Positions 1 to 7,628 of a stretch of 64,000 nucleotides of DNA are shown here, piece after piece; position 1 is the stretch's first letter; each line of letters starts with the position of its first letter. The notes under the pieces are model-generated. The model was given only the letters and a program-made list of their open reading frames with translations. It was not told the origin of the DNA and did not search any database. Source of the DNA: Quisquiliibacterium transsilvanicum (lineage in GTDB: Bacteria > Pseudomonadota > Gammaproteobacteria > Burkholderiales > Burkholderiaceae_E); the NCBI RefSeq assembly GCF_014202215.1, contig NZ_JACHGB010000005.1, positions 62,001 to 126,000 on the forward strand. Reading direction: 5' to 3'. The position numbers and the translations under genes were made by a program.

Positions 1-2
1 AG

Positions 3-1454
3 CGCGTGCGTGACCGCGAGGACAAGATCGCGGACTTCCGCGGCAAGCCGGAGTTCTTCGACGGCTACCTGGCGCGCAACGCCAGGGCCTTCCGCGGCCT
101 GAAGGCGCCGGTCAACATCACGCGCGCCGTTCAGGCGGCCGTGGACCTGCCCTTCGACGAAGGCATGAAGCGTGAACGCGAGCTCTTCCTGGAGCTGGTG
201 TCGGGTCCGCAGAGCGCGGCGCTGCGCTACTACTTCTTCGCTGAGCGCCAGGCCGCCAAGATTCCGGACGTGCCGGCGGACACGCCGAAGCTGCCCATCA
301 GGAAGGTGGGCGTGATCGGCGCCGGCACGATGGGCGGCGGCATCACGATGAACTTCCTGAACGTGGGCATCCCGGTCACGCTGGTCGAGACCACCCAGGA
401 GGCGCTGGACCGCGGCCTGAAGGTGATCCGCCGCAACTACGAGGGCTCGGCCGCCAAGGGCCGGATGACGCAGCAGCAGGTGGAAGAGCGCATGGCGCTG
501 ATCACCCCGGCGCTGTCGATGGACGCGCTGGCCAACGTGGACCTGGTCATCGAGGCGGTGTTCGAGGAAATGGGCCTGAAGAAGGAGATCTTCGGCAAGC
601 TCGACAAGATCGTCCGCCAGGGCGCCATCCTCGCGTCCAACACCTCCTTCCTCGACATCGACGAGATCGCGTCGGCCACCTCGCGCCCCGAGTGGGTGGT
701 GGGCCTGCACTTCTTCTCGCCGGCCAACGTGATGCGCCTGCTCGAGGTGGTGCGCGGCGCCAAGACCTCGAAGGAAGTGATCGCCACGTCGATGGACCTG
801 GGCAAGACCATCGGCAAGGTGTCGGTGCTGGCGGGCGTGTGCTTCGGCTTCATCGCCAACCGCGTGATGTCCAAGCGCTCGCTGGCGGCCAACGAGCTGG
901 TGCTGCGCGGCCCGACGCCGCAGCAGATCGACAAGGCGCTGTTCGACTACGGATTCGCGATGGGTCCGTTCGCGATGACCGACCTGGTGGGCCTGGACGT
1001 GATCGGCCGCGGCTCGGGCGAGCGCACGCTCAACGGCGACCTGGTGGCGCTGGACCGCCTGGGCCAGAAGAAGAACGGCGGCTACTACGACTACGACGAG
1101 AAGCGCAAAGCCTCGCCGAGCCCGGTGGCCGCCAAGGTCATCGAGGACTTCGCGGCCTACAAGGGCATCGAGCGCGGCCTGACGCTGAGCGACGAGGAGA
1201 TCGTCGGCCGCCTGCTGTTCCCGGTGGTCAACGAAGGCGTGAAGCTGCTCGAGGAAGGCATCGCCCTGCGCGCCAGCGACATCGACGTGGCCCTGATCCT
1301 GGGCTACAACTGGCCGGCCTTCACCGGCGGCCCGATGCACTGGGCCGACAGCGTGGGCCTGCAGAAGGTGGTCGACAGCCTGCGCTCGATGGGCATCGAG
1401 CCGGCGAAGACGCTGGTGGAGCGTGCGCAGCAGGGGGGTGCGCTGGCGAAGTAA
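3..1454 (+). CDS. 3-hydroxyacyl-CoA dehydrogenase, FadB-type (5' end outside window)
   Basis: C-terminal part of a multifunctional beta-oxidation protein, which oxidises 3-hydroxyacyl-CoA to 3-ketoacyl-CoA with NAD. The frame is open to the left edge, so an enoyl-CoA hydratase (crotonase) domain probably lies upstream; the first visible residues look like the end of such a domain and the linker. The NAD-binding glycine motif [11 protein letters not shown] is near nt 309-341 and the catalytic histidine motif HFFSPANVM is at nt 708-734. A second dehydrogenase-type domain fills the C-terminus. It ends with TAA at 1452-1454. About 65 bases of its 3' end recur near 5434-5498 with only third-codon-position differences (see findings). 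Family is clear; chain-length preference is unknown. Confidence 0.9.
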   Translation, partial: RVRDREDKIADFRGKPEFFDGYLARNARAFRGLKAPVNITRAVQAAVDLPFDEGMKRERELFLELVSGPQSAALRYYFFAERQAAKIPDVPADTPKLPIRKVGVIGAGTMGGGITMNFLNVGIPVTLVETTQEALDRGLKVIRRNYEGSAAKGRMTQQQVEERMALITPALSMDALANVDLVIEAVFEEMGLKKEIFGKLDKIVRQGAILASNTSFLDIDEIASATSRPEWVVGLHFFSPANVMRLLEVVRGAKTSKEVIATSMDLGKTIGKVSVLAGVCFGFIANRVMSKRSLAANELVLRGPTPQQIDKALFDYGFAMGPFAMTDLVGLDVIGRGSGERTLNGDLVALDRLGQKKNGGYYDYDEKRKASPSPVAAKVIEDFAAYKGIERGLTLSDEEIVGRLLFPVVNEGVKLLEEGIALRASDIDVALILGYNWPAFTGGPMHWADSVGLQKVVDSLRSMGIEPAKTLVERAQQGGALAK

Positions 1455-1557
1455 GGAGCCGGGTCGCGGGTGGGCGTGCCGGCGGCGCGCTCATCCCGTC
1501 GGCGAGCGCTTCGACAATCCGGGGACCGGTCGGCAGTTGCGGGTGCGCAAACCGCAG

Positions 1558-2784
1558 TTACGGTTCTCCGCCGGGGCGCCGCCGTACAGATCGCGCAAGA
1601 AGCACCGCCGCTGCTCCCATTGCTGCTCCCATTGCGGCGCCGGTAAGCGCCGGCACCAGCACCGCTGACGGGCGCTGTCTCCAAGACGGGGGCTTGGTTT
1701 CAAGCCTGGCCTGGAAGGGTTGTGTCACAGCGTCGACAAGATCAGGCGCGCCGGCCGCGTTTCGATCTGGAATCGGCGGTGCAATGCGTGCTTCTTCGAA
1801 GGTGGGCTCGGCATGGGCCCGTCGCGAGCCAAAGCGCTGAGCGTAGACCCAGGTGAACTCGGCGCCGACCAGAAAAATCTGCGCCGAGTAGTAGACCCAC
1901 ACGAAGATCACGGCAACCGATCCCGCAGCGCCGAAGCCGCTGGCGATGCCGGTCGTGCCGATATACAGGCTGATGAGGTAGCGCCCCACCGTGAAGAGCA
2001 GCGCCGTCACGGCGGCGCCGACCCACACGTCACCCCAGCTCACTTTGACGCGCGGCATCAGTTTGTAGATCAGGGCAAAGACCGCCATCGTCATCAGGAA
2101 ACCGACAACGGTGTTGATGATCTGTGCCAGCACATCCCAGCCCTCGAACCAACCGCCCCACCATTTGCCGAGCGCTGCAATTCCCGCCCCGACAACAAGG
2201 GACACCACCAGCAGGAACGCGATTCCCAGGATCATGCCGAACGACAGCAGCCGGGTGCGCACCAGCGTGATCCACCCACTTGCTGACGCGCGGGCCGGGG
2301 CCCGCCAGATGCGGTCGAGTGCGTCTTGTAACTCGCCGAAGACGCTGGTGGCGCCGATCAGCATTACGACGGCACCGATGACGGTGCCCAAGACGCCAGC
2401 GCTGGGCTTGCTGACGCTGCTGAGGAGATCTTGAATTCCCTTGGCGGCCTCGGCGCCCATCAAGCCGTCGATCTGGGCAAAGATCTCCCCCCTGACGGCG
2501 TCAGCGCCGAAGATCAGGCCGGCCACCGAGATCACGATCACCAGAAGCGGCGCGAGCGAAAACACGGTGTAATACGACAGCGCAGCGCCCATGCTGGGCG
2601 CATAGTCGTCGATCCAGGCCGCCAGCGCAGCCTTGACCATGCTCCACCATTGCCTCGCCGACCATCGCGATGCCTGCTGCGGCGAAGTCTTGGCTCCCGC
2701 GCCTGCGACGCGGGCAGTGTTGTCGGCTGACGTTGCGGCGGGCGCCTCGGCTCGGCCGGTCGTGGGTGCGTGGGTCACAGGCAA
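1558..2784 (-). CDS. YihY/BrkB-family inner-membrane protein
   Basis: 408-residue integral membrane protein of the YihY/BrkB (formerly RNase BN-like) family, whose molecular role is not settled. About 70 N-terminal residues are hydrophilic. The family-typical start of the membrane domain follows (AALSYYTVFSLAPLLVIVIS), then several further hydrophobic segments and the signature region IWRAP near the middle. The C-terminal tail is rich in small residues (GAAMGAAMGAAAVLL), a possible extra helix with glycine-zipper spacing, and ends in a basic stretch. It is transcribed towards the FadB-like gene and divergently from the AsmA-like gene. No operon partner is visible. Confidence 0.88.
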   Translation of the reverse strand: MPVTHAPTTGRAEAPAATSADNTARVAGAGAKTSPQQASRWSARQWWSMVKAALAAWIDDYAPSMGAALSYYTVFSLAPLLVIVISVAGLIFGADAVRGEIFAQIDGLMGAEAAKGIQDLLSSVSKPSAGVLGTVIGAVVMLIGATSVFGELQDALDRIWRAPARASASGWITLVRTRLLSFGMILGIAFLLVVSLVVGAGIAALGKWWGGWFEGWDVLAQIINTVVGFLMTMAVFALIYKLMPRVKVSWGDVWVGAAVTALLFTVGRYLISLYIGTTGIASGFGAAGSVAVIFVWVYYSAQIFLVGAEFTWVYAQRFGSRRAHAEPTFEEARIAPPIPDRNAAGAPDLVDAVTQPFQARLETKPPSWRQRPSAVLVPALTGAAMGAAMGAAAVLLARSVRRRPGGEP

Positions 2785-3057
2785 CCCCTCCTGCTCAAGG
2801 TGCTGAGTTCTTCAGGTCGAGCCTGCGCTCGCAGTCCGCGATCGTCTGTGCGGCGGCGCACCCCCGCCATTGAATCGAGCAGCCGGGCGACGTCCTCGCG
2901 AATGCCTGCCGGCTGCGGTCCGGGCCCCCTTGACCATGTCTCGATTCGATGCGCTGTTGTAGGCCGCGGCTGACACGCCTGCGAGGCCGGCGCTGATTGC
3001 GCCCGTCGCGCCACGGCCGCAAGCTGGGCTTCAGCCATCACCCTCCGAGGCGCTGCG
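2785..3057. other. Divergent intergenic region, no gene supported
   Basis: 273 bases between the divergent YihY and AsmA-like genes. Open frames exist on both strands but show no recognisable domain and have arginine/alanine-rich compositions typical of out-of-frame GC-rich DNA. The region presumably holds both promoters, but I could not point to a convincing -35/-10 pair. Confidence 0.4.
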
Positions 3058-5262
3058 ATGAACCAGCAACAGCAGCCCGACCGCGTCGCGACGCAGCAAG
3101 AGCAGCAAGCCGGCCGCGCGCCCCGCACAATCGTGACGCCCAAGCGCCTGGCACTGCGCGTGGCTGGCGCCCTGCTGGCCCTGCTGGCGCTGGGCGTCGC
3201 AGTCGGTGAACTCAGCGGCTGGCCGTTCCTGCGTCAACCGCTCGCCGACGCACTGACCCGAACTGCCGGCGTTCCGGTGCGGCTCGACGGGCACTTCCGC
3301 ACCCGGCTGCTATGGCGGCCGCGGTTGTCGGTGGAGCACCTTAACGTCGGCGCCGGCGGCGGCGTCGAAGTTCCGCACCTTGTCGACGCCCGGAATATCG
3401 AACTTGCCTGGGGCTGGGACGACGTTTTGCGCTGGCACCGGCACGGCGAGCCGTTGCGGGTGCAGCGACTGCGCGCTAAGGCCCTCGACGCACACCTGGT
3501 GCGCACCGACCGCGAACATGCCAGCTGGCAGATCGGGCGACAGTCGCTCCCGCAGCCTCCTCGACCCGAGCGCACCCTGACCGAGACGCTGCCGCGCTTC
3601 GGCGCCTTCGTCGTTGACCACGGGTTCGTGACCGTCGACGACCCGTTGACGGAAACGAAGTTGCGCATCGACATCGCCGGCCGCGAAGGCGATGCCTTGC
3701 CCGACTCGACGCTGCCCGACTCGACGCTGCCCGACGAGCAGGCGGGCTATCGCGCCGCGGTCAATGGCCGCTGGCGCGCACTGCCGCTGCAGATGAAGGT
3801 CAGTGCCGGCGGCGCGCTGCCTTTGCTGGACGAGAACCCCGAAGCACCGCTGGTGCCGGTGCGCATCGAAGGCCGGGCCGGCGCGGCGACGCTGCTGTTC
3901 GAGGGCCGGGCTGGCGCCCTGCTGGGTGCTCGCAGACTCGAGGGCAAGGTACAGCTGCGCGGCCCGTCGCTGGCTCCGGTCGGCAAACCCTTGGGCGTAA
4001 CGCTGCCGCAGACGCCGCCCTTTGCGTTGCATGGCGCGCTGACGCATGCCGGCGGTTTGTGGCACCTCCGGGCCGATCGCGCGACGATCGGTGGCAGCCG
4101 CCTGGCGGGTGAGTTCGACTTCGACACGCGTCCGAAGACGCCGCTTCTGAAGGGCAGCCTGGTCGGCACGCGGCTGGCGTTGGCCGACCTCGGCCCGGCG
4201 ATCGGCACCACTGGAACCGGCGACCCGAAAGCTGCGGCGAAGAAGCCTAAGCCCGGGCGCGTGCTGCCCGACCGGCGCTTCGACCTGCCCTCGCTGCGTG
4301 CGATGGAAGCCGACGTGCAGGTGGCGATCGAAGAGCTGGCGTTCGACAGCGACAAGTTGTCCGAGTTGCGCCAGCTGCGCACGCAGGTCGTGCTCGCCGA
4401 CGGCGTTCTGACGCTGAACAAACTGCAGGCCTCGGTGGCCGGCGGCACATTCGCGGGCTCGACGCGGCTGGACAGCAACGCGACGCCGGCCCAGTGGCAG
4501 GCAGACCTGCGCTTCGCCACGGTGGACATCGCGGGCTGGATCAACGGGCTGAAGACACCGGCCGGTACAGCCACACAACCGGAAACACAGAGCCGCAAGG
4601 CGCTGAAAAGGCGACGTGACGAGGCGCGTGCCGGCGGCGCTCAGCCGGCGAAGGCCTACCTGACAGGCACTGTCGACGGCCACTTGAAGGCCAGCGGCCG
4701 CGGGCGCTCTACGGCCGAGATCCTGGGCACACTGGACGGCCGGGCGCACGTGTTCCTGCGCGACGGCACCATGTCACATCTGGCCACCGAGGGCGCAGGA
4801 CTCGACATTGCCCAGGCGCTGGGCGTGATGGTGCGCGGCGACCGCCCGTTGGCGCTGAACTGCGCGCGGCTGGACCTGGACATCGTCGGCGGTATCGTGC
4901 GGCCGCGCGTGGCGGTGCTTGACAACAAGGACACGACGATCCGTATCCACGGTGTGCTGAACTTGCGCACAGAGGCACTGGATCTGCGGGCAGTGGCCAA
5001 GCCCAAGGACGTGTCCTTGTTCACGCTGCGCAGCCCGGTAACGATCAAGGGCACGCTGGGCAGCCCGAACTTCGGCGTCGAGCCCCGGCGCCTCGCGGGC
5101 CGGGCCGTGGCTGCAGCGGTGCTGGGCGCAGCGGTGGCCCCGGTCGCGGCGGTGCTGCCGTTCATCGATCTCGGCGACAAGCAAGCGTCGCCTTGTGAAT
5201 CCGGCGCTGCGCAGGCTGCAGCGCCGTCGGCCGCACCGCCTGGAACAGCACCCGACAAGTAG
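3058..5262 (+). CDS. AsmA-family protein
   Basis: 734-residue protein of the AsmA superfamily, envelope proteins thought to bridge the periplasm and take part in lipid transport or outer-membrane homeostasis. A glutamine-rich cytoplasmic N-terminus of about 40 residues precedes one transmembrane segment (about residues 40-58), followed by a long periplasmic region. The C-terminal AsmA_2-like part contains the typical stretch ARLDLDIVGGIVRPRVAVLDN and a DLRAVAKPKD motif, and the end is Ala/Pro-rich. A small in-frame duplication gives DSTLPDSTLPDE at nt 3709-3738. Start ATG 3058 is the first good start and precedes the membrane anchor. It stands alone; the toxin-antitoxin patch begins directly after it. 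Confidence 0.85.
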   Translation: MNQQQQPDRVATQQEQQAGRAPRTIVTPKRLALRVAGALLALLALGVAVGELSGWPFLRQPLADALTRTAGVPVRLDGHFRTRLLWRPRLSVEHLNVGAGGGVEVPHLVDARNIELAWGWDDVLRWHRHGEPLRVQRLRAKALDAHLVRTDREHASWQIGRQSLPQPPRPERTLTETLPRFGAFVVDHGFVTVDDPLTETKLRIDIAGREGDALPDSTLPDSTLPDEQAGYRAAVNGRWRALPLQMKVSAGGALPLLDENPEAPLVPVRIEGRAGAATLLFEGRAGALLGARRLEGKVQLRGPSLAPVGKPLGVTLPQTPPFALHGALTHAGGLWHLRADRATIGGSRLAGEFDFDTRPKTPLLKGSLVGTRLALADLGPAIGTTGTGDPKAAAKKPKPGRVLPDRRFDLPSLRAMEADVQVAIEELAFDSDKLSELRQLRTQVVLADGVLTLNKLQASVAGGTFAGSTRLDSNATPAQWQADLRFATVDIAGWINGLKTPAGTATQPETQSRKALKRRRDEARAGGAQPAKAYLTGTVDGHLKASGRGRSTAEILGTLDGRAHVFLRDGTMSHLATEGAGLDIAQALGVMVRGDRPLALNCARLDLDIVGGIVRPRVAVLDNKDTTIRIHGVLNLRTEALDLRAVAKPKDVSLFTLRSPVTIKGTLGSPNFGVEPRRLAGRAVAAAVLGAAVAPVAAVLPFIDLGDKQASPCESGAAQAAAPSAAPPGTAPDK

Positions 5263-5279
5263 ACGCGCAGGCCACCGCC

Positions 5280-5522
5280 GCGCGGCCCCGACCCTCACCC
5301 AACCAGCTGCGCATCCGGCCCGATCGTGCGGCCGAACTCCTGACGCTGATCGAGCAGACTGCCGACTGGGTGGCCGTTGCGGCCTTCGCTGGCCTGCCGC
5401 CGCTGCCCGATCCGGATGACTGGGCCTTCTTCGCGATGGGCATCGAGCCGGCCAAGACGCTGGTGGAGCGGGCACAGCAGGGTGGTGCGCTGGCGAAGCA
5501 AGCGGATCCGTGTGGCGGATGA
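5280..5522 (+). pseudogene. Chimeric relic: PIN-domain fragment fused to a FadB C-terminal tail
   Basis: An open frame without a usable start reads as the C-terminal half of a PIN-family toxin of the putative TIGR00305/PIN_3 type (LRIRPDRAAELLTLIEQTA, then FAGLPPLPDPDDWAFFA). At nt 5436 it passes in frame into [21 protein letters not shown], the exact C-terminus of the FadB-like protein ending at 1454. The original FadB stop codon has become CAA, and translation would run on to TGA at 5520. No catalytic N-terminal PIN residues remain. I read this as a recombination scar, not a working gene. The FadB part is certain from the match; the PIN assignment is by recognition. Confidence 0.7.
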
Positions 5523-5560
5523 GCGTGTCGGCGGGCGCCGCCGACCGCTTTTCCGTCACC

Positions 5561-5995
5561 TCACCGGCGGTGCCGGCCAGCGGCTGACGGTGCCAGCAAC
5601 TCCACGGGTGGCGATAGCGCGAGGCCCTTCGCCCGCCTGGCCAGTCGCCGGTCGAAAGTCGCGAACCCGGAAGCACGTGAACTGCGCGCCAGATGCAGCG
5701 CGTCAGCGAAGTCGAGACCCTTGCCAAAGGCATCGACCGCCACCAGAACCGCGTCGCGATCTTCGAGCGTGATGTGTTCGATGCTCGCCAGCGCACGCAA
5801 CACGCGGGAAATGTCCTTCGCTGGCAGTTCATAGAACCCGCGCATGACCCATTCCAGTTCAAGCAGCACGGTCACCGAGACGAACGATCGTTCGGCAAGC
5901 GCGGCGACGGCCGCGGGCCGCTGCCTGGCTGCCTGTGGATCGTCGGCATCATCGATGAAGAACCGTGCCAGGACGTTGGTGTCCAGTGCCCTCAT
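5561..5995 (-). CDS. PIN-domain toxin (VapC-like)
   Basis: 144-residue PIN-domain ribonuclease, the probable toxin of a type II toxin-antitoxin pair. The expected acidic residues are present: Asp5 in RALDTNVLARFF, Glu in LLELEWV, Asp in DFADALHLA and Asp in FATFDRRLARR. These would form the metal-binding site that cleaves RNA. Start ATG 5995 is preferred over an in-frame start 15 bases upstream because it overlaps the antitoxin stop codon (ATGA), a typical coupled arrangement that limits toxin made without antitoxin. The complete active site suggests it is functional, unlike its neighbours. Confidence 0.87.
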   Translation of the reverse strand: MRALDTNVLARFFIDDADDPQAARQRPAAVAALAERSFVSVTVLLELEWVMRGFYELPAKDISRVLRALASIEHITLEDRDAVLVAVDAFGKGLDFADALHLARSSRASGFATFDRRLARRAKGLALSPPVELLAPSAAGRHRR

Positions 5996-6255
5996 GGCTT
6001 GCTGCGCCACGCTCGGGTCAGTATCGACGCCGGGTCGAAATCCTCCAGGCGGCGCGGTACACCGCGCGCTGGCGCCTTGACCAGGCCCGCCATTCCGGTC
6101 ACGTCGGCCGTCGCGACCGGCCGTACGACGCGCAGCTTCAGGCCGTCCGGTTCCTCGAGCACTTCGATCCTGGCGCCTGCCCCCATGCCGAGCCGGCGCC
6201 GCAAGGCGGCGGGCAACACGATCTGGCCTTTGGAAGATACGAGAAGCGTCGACAT
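5992..6255 (-). CDS. AbrB/MazE-type antitoxin
   Basis: 87-residue antitoxin whose N-terminus (MSTLLVSSKGQIVLPAALRRRL) is a swapped-hairpin AbrB DNA-binding domain. The acidic/hydrophobic C-terminal part (RRLEDFDPASIL) probably wraps the PIN toxin encoded next. The frame is open 42 codons further upstream, but ATG 6255 is chosen because the AbrB domain begins there and the promoter at 6286-6314 lies inside the longer version. Proteins of this type usually repress their own operon, and an inverted repeat sits in the promoter spacer. It overlaps the toxin by 4 nt. Confidence 0.87.
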   Translation of the reverse strand: MSTLLVSSKGQIVLPAALRRRLGMGAGARIEVLEEPDGLKLRVVRPVATADVTGMAGLVKAPARGVPRRLEDFDPASILTRAWRSKP

Positions 6256-6285
6256 GCGAGATTCCGTGCCGATTGAGTGGATCCC

Positions 6286-6314
6286 ATCGTAGCTTGGCTT
6301 ACTTGGTAAGTCAA
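6286..6314 (-). promoter_or_regulatory. Sigma70-type promoter and operator of the AbrB-PIN module
   Basis: On the minus strand, -35 TTGACT (6309-6314) and -10 TACGAT (6286-6291) are separated by exactly 17 bases. The spacer contains a perfect inverted repeat, CTTAC-TTG-GTAAG at 6298-6310, well placed for the antitoxin to block RNA polymerase. The transcript would start about 20-25 bases before ATG 6255. Boxes and repeat are seen directly; autoregulation is inferred from the family. Confidence 0.65.
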
Positions 6315-6374
6315 AAACTGGCAGTACTGTTCCAAGGTCGACCAATTGCGTTGCGCCCATCGACACCCGCACGT

Positions 6375-6788
6375 TCAGCAATCAAGATTCCTGACCGTCG
6401 CCGCATCCGCCTCGCCGCCGTAGAACGCGGCGAGCGCTGCGCCGAACAGCGGCTCGTCCGGCGCCGCCAACCCGAACAGCGTCATGCACGAGCGGAACTT
6501 GAGGTCGTCCGGCGTGCCGAAGATGGCCCGCGCGGAACTGCCGCGGTGGACGAGCACCGTGCGCGTGCAGGCGCGCAGCCGCTGGCCCAGCACCGGGTGC
6601 GCGAGGTAGGCGCGGGCCTCGTCGAGGTCCGCCAGCCCGTAGAACTTCGCAGTGCCGCTGCGCCCGAGCGCCGCGAGCTGAGGGAACACGAACCACATCC
6701 AGTGCGTGCGCTTCTCGCCGGCGGCGAGTTCGGCCATCACGGTGGAGATCACGGGGGCCTGGGCGTCTACGAAACGCTGCAGGTTCAT
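6375..6788 (-). CDS. DUF1810 family protein
   Basis: 137-residue cytoplasmic protein of the DUF1810 (YbiA-unrelated, calpastatin-annotated) family; function unknown. It shows the family's conserved core: N-terminal RFVDAQ, then KRTHWMWFVFPQLAALG, the HPVLGQRL segment and the IFG-DDLKFRSCMTLF block. Length fits the family. A strong Shine-Dalgarno sequence (GAGGAG) lies 6 bases before ATG 6788. It sits between toxin-antitoxin genes, and such small accessory proteins often move with them, but nothing in the sequence links it to toxicity. Confidence 0.85.
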   Translation of the reverse strand: MNLQRFVDAQAPVISTVMAELAAGEKRTHWMWFVFPQLAALGRSGTAKFYGLADLDEARAYLAHPVLGQRLRACTRTVLVHRGSSARAIFGTPDDLKFRSCMTLFGLAAPDEPLFGAALAAFYGGEADAATVRNLDC

Positions 6789-6839
6789 GTCGTCTCCTCG
6801 AACGGGATCGGGCCGGAACCAAAGACCAACTTGCGGGCG

Positions 6840-7034
6840 TCAGGATGCATAGACGGGAACTCGCTCCGCCTCCACGCGCCGGCGAAGCCACGGGTTGCGC
6901 AGGCTGCGCTCCGACGAGAAGTCCGCGCGCACGACCGACCCGAACGCGTCGAGCCGCCTCACCCGCGTCTGCGCGCAGAGCCGGGCGATCTCGTCCCGGT
7001 GGGCTTCGATAAGGGAGGCGGAAATCGAGGACAT
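6840..7034 (-). pseudogene. Internally deleted MntA-type nucleotidyltransferase
   Basis: 64-residue frame that starts like a minimal nucleotidyltransferase (IARLCAQTRVRRLDAFGSVVRADFSSERS, the GSxxR-D motif region) and ends like one (SLRNPWLRRRVEAERVPVYAS). The roughly 35-40 residues that should lie between, including the DxD metal-binding aspartates and the following strand, are missing without loss of frame. Family members are near 100 residues. No HepT-like partner is adjacent. I therefore call it a non-functional remnant of a HepT-MntA-type toxin-antitoxin module. ATG 7034 is chosen as the conventional N-terminus; a second in-frame ATG lies 21 bases upstream. Confidence 0.7.
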
Positions 7035-7141
7035 CAGGAGATTATGCGGGCGCATGGACCGTCCAGGAGCGGACTTGTCCGATCCTCCTCTCCGGAGGAA
7101 CTCATCACCATCGGCGCCATCTGATCGGCGTTCTCGAAGCC

Positions 7142-7159
7142 CACATTTGTGCTAATGTG
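7142..7159. promoter_or_regulatory. Inverted repeat, probable ParD operator
   Basis: Perfect inverted repeat CACATT-tgtgct-AATGTG, 22 bases before the ParD start and just upstream of its ribosome binding site (AGGAGA, 7169-7174). ParD-type antitoxins bind such palindromes in their own promoter. The site is seen; binding is inferred. Confidence 0.5.
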
Positions 7160-7181
7160 AGTTTCAGCAGGAGAGCCCCCT

Positions 7182-7436
7182 ATGAGCAGACTCACCATCG
7201 ACATCAGCGACCAGCAGCACCAGGCACTCAAGGCCATGGCCGCGCTGCAGGGCAAGACGATCCGCCAGTACGCCATCGAACGCCTGTTTCCAGCCACCCC
7301 CGACGAAGAACAGGCCCTGCAGGAATTGAAGGCCCTGCTGCTTGCACGCTTGGCGGAGGCTGAGCGGGGCGAGGTGGTCGCCATGAGCGCTGCGGAAATT
7401 GCAGAGAGCGAGTTCCGCAGCAGCGGCGACGCGTGA
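7182..7436 (+). CDS. ParD-like antitoxin
   Basis: 84-residue protein with an N-terminal ribbon-helix-helix-like region (MSRLTIDISDQQHQALKAMA, then LQGKTIRQYAIERLF) and a helical, acidic C-terminus (QALQELKALLLARLAEAE...) of the kind that masks ParE toxins. It has a good Shine-Dalgarno sequence and an operator-like inverted repeat upstream. Its stop overlaps the start of the ParE gene by 4 nt, the usual coupling. Because that toxin is truncated, this is now an orphan antitoxin. It may still repress its promoter or protect against related toxins. Confidence 0.8.
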   Translation: MSRLTIDISDQQHQALKAMAALQGKTIRQYAIERLFPATPDEEQALQELKALLLARLAEAERGEVVAMSAAEIAESEFRSSGDA

Positions 7437-7576
7437 CACGCGCCTACGTCTTCGCGAAGGCCGCGGCCGCCGACATTCGCGCGATCGCCCGGTATACGAA
7501 AGAGCAGTGGGGCGAGGAGCAGGCCCGCAGCTACCTGGCATCAATCGACGAGGCCGCGGCGGCCTTAGCCGCAGGG
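7433..7576 (+). pseudogene. ParE-family toxin, truncated by deletion
   Basis: The first ~45 residues match a RelE/ParE toxin (RAYVFAKAAAADIRAIARYTKEQWGEEQARSYL, then a helix ending in AAAALAAGR). The family then needs another ~50 residues with the conserved RxG/HHYxF-type core. Here the homology stops near nt 7575 and the frame runs, with proline-rich nonsense, antisense through the MFS gene to 7879. The junction looks like a deletion that joined the middle of parE to the 3' flank of the MFS gene. The product lacks the fold's C-terminal strands and should be inactive. Confidence 0.72.
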
Positions 7577-7628
7577 CGGTGTGGCCCGCCTGCCGAGCTG
7601 AACAAGAACGCGGCGATCGGCGCTTCAG

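Noticed and set aside
2775-3143. Possible small minus-strand gene between yihY and the AsmA gene
   Set aside because: No family match, no ribosome binding site, and it overlaps the starts of both flanking genes.
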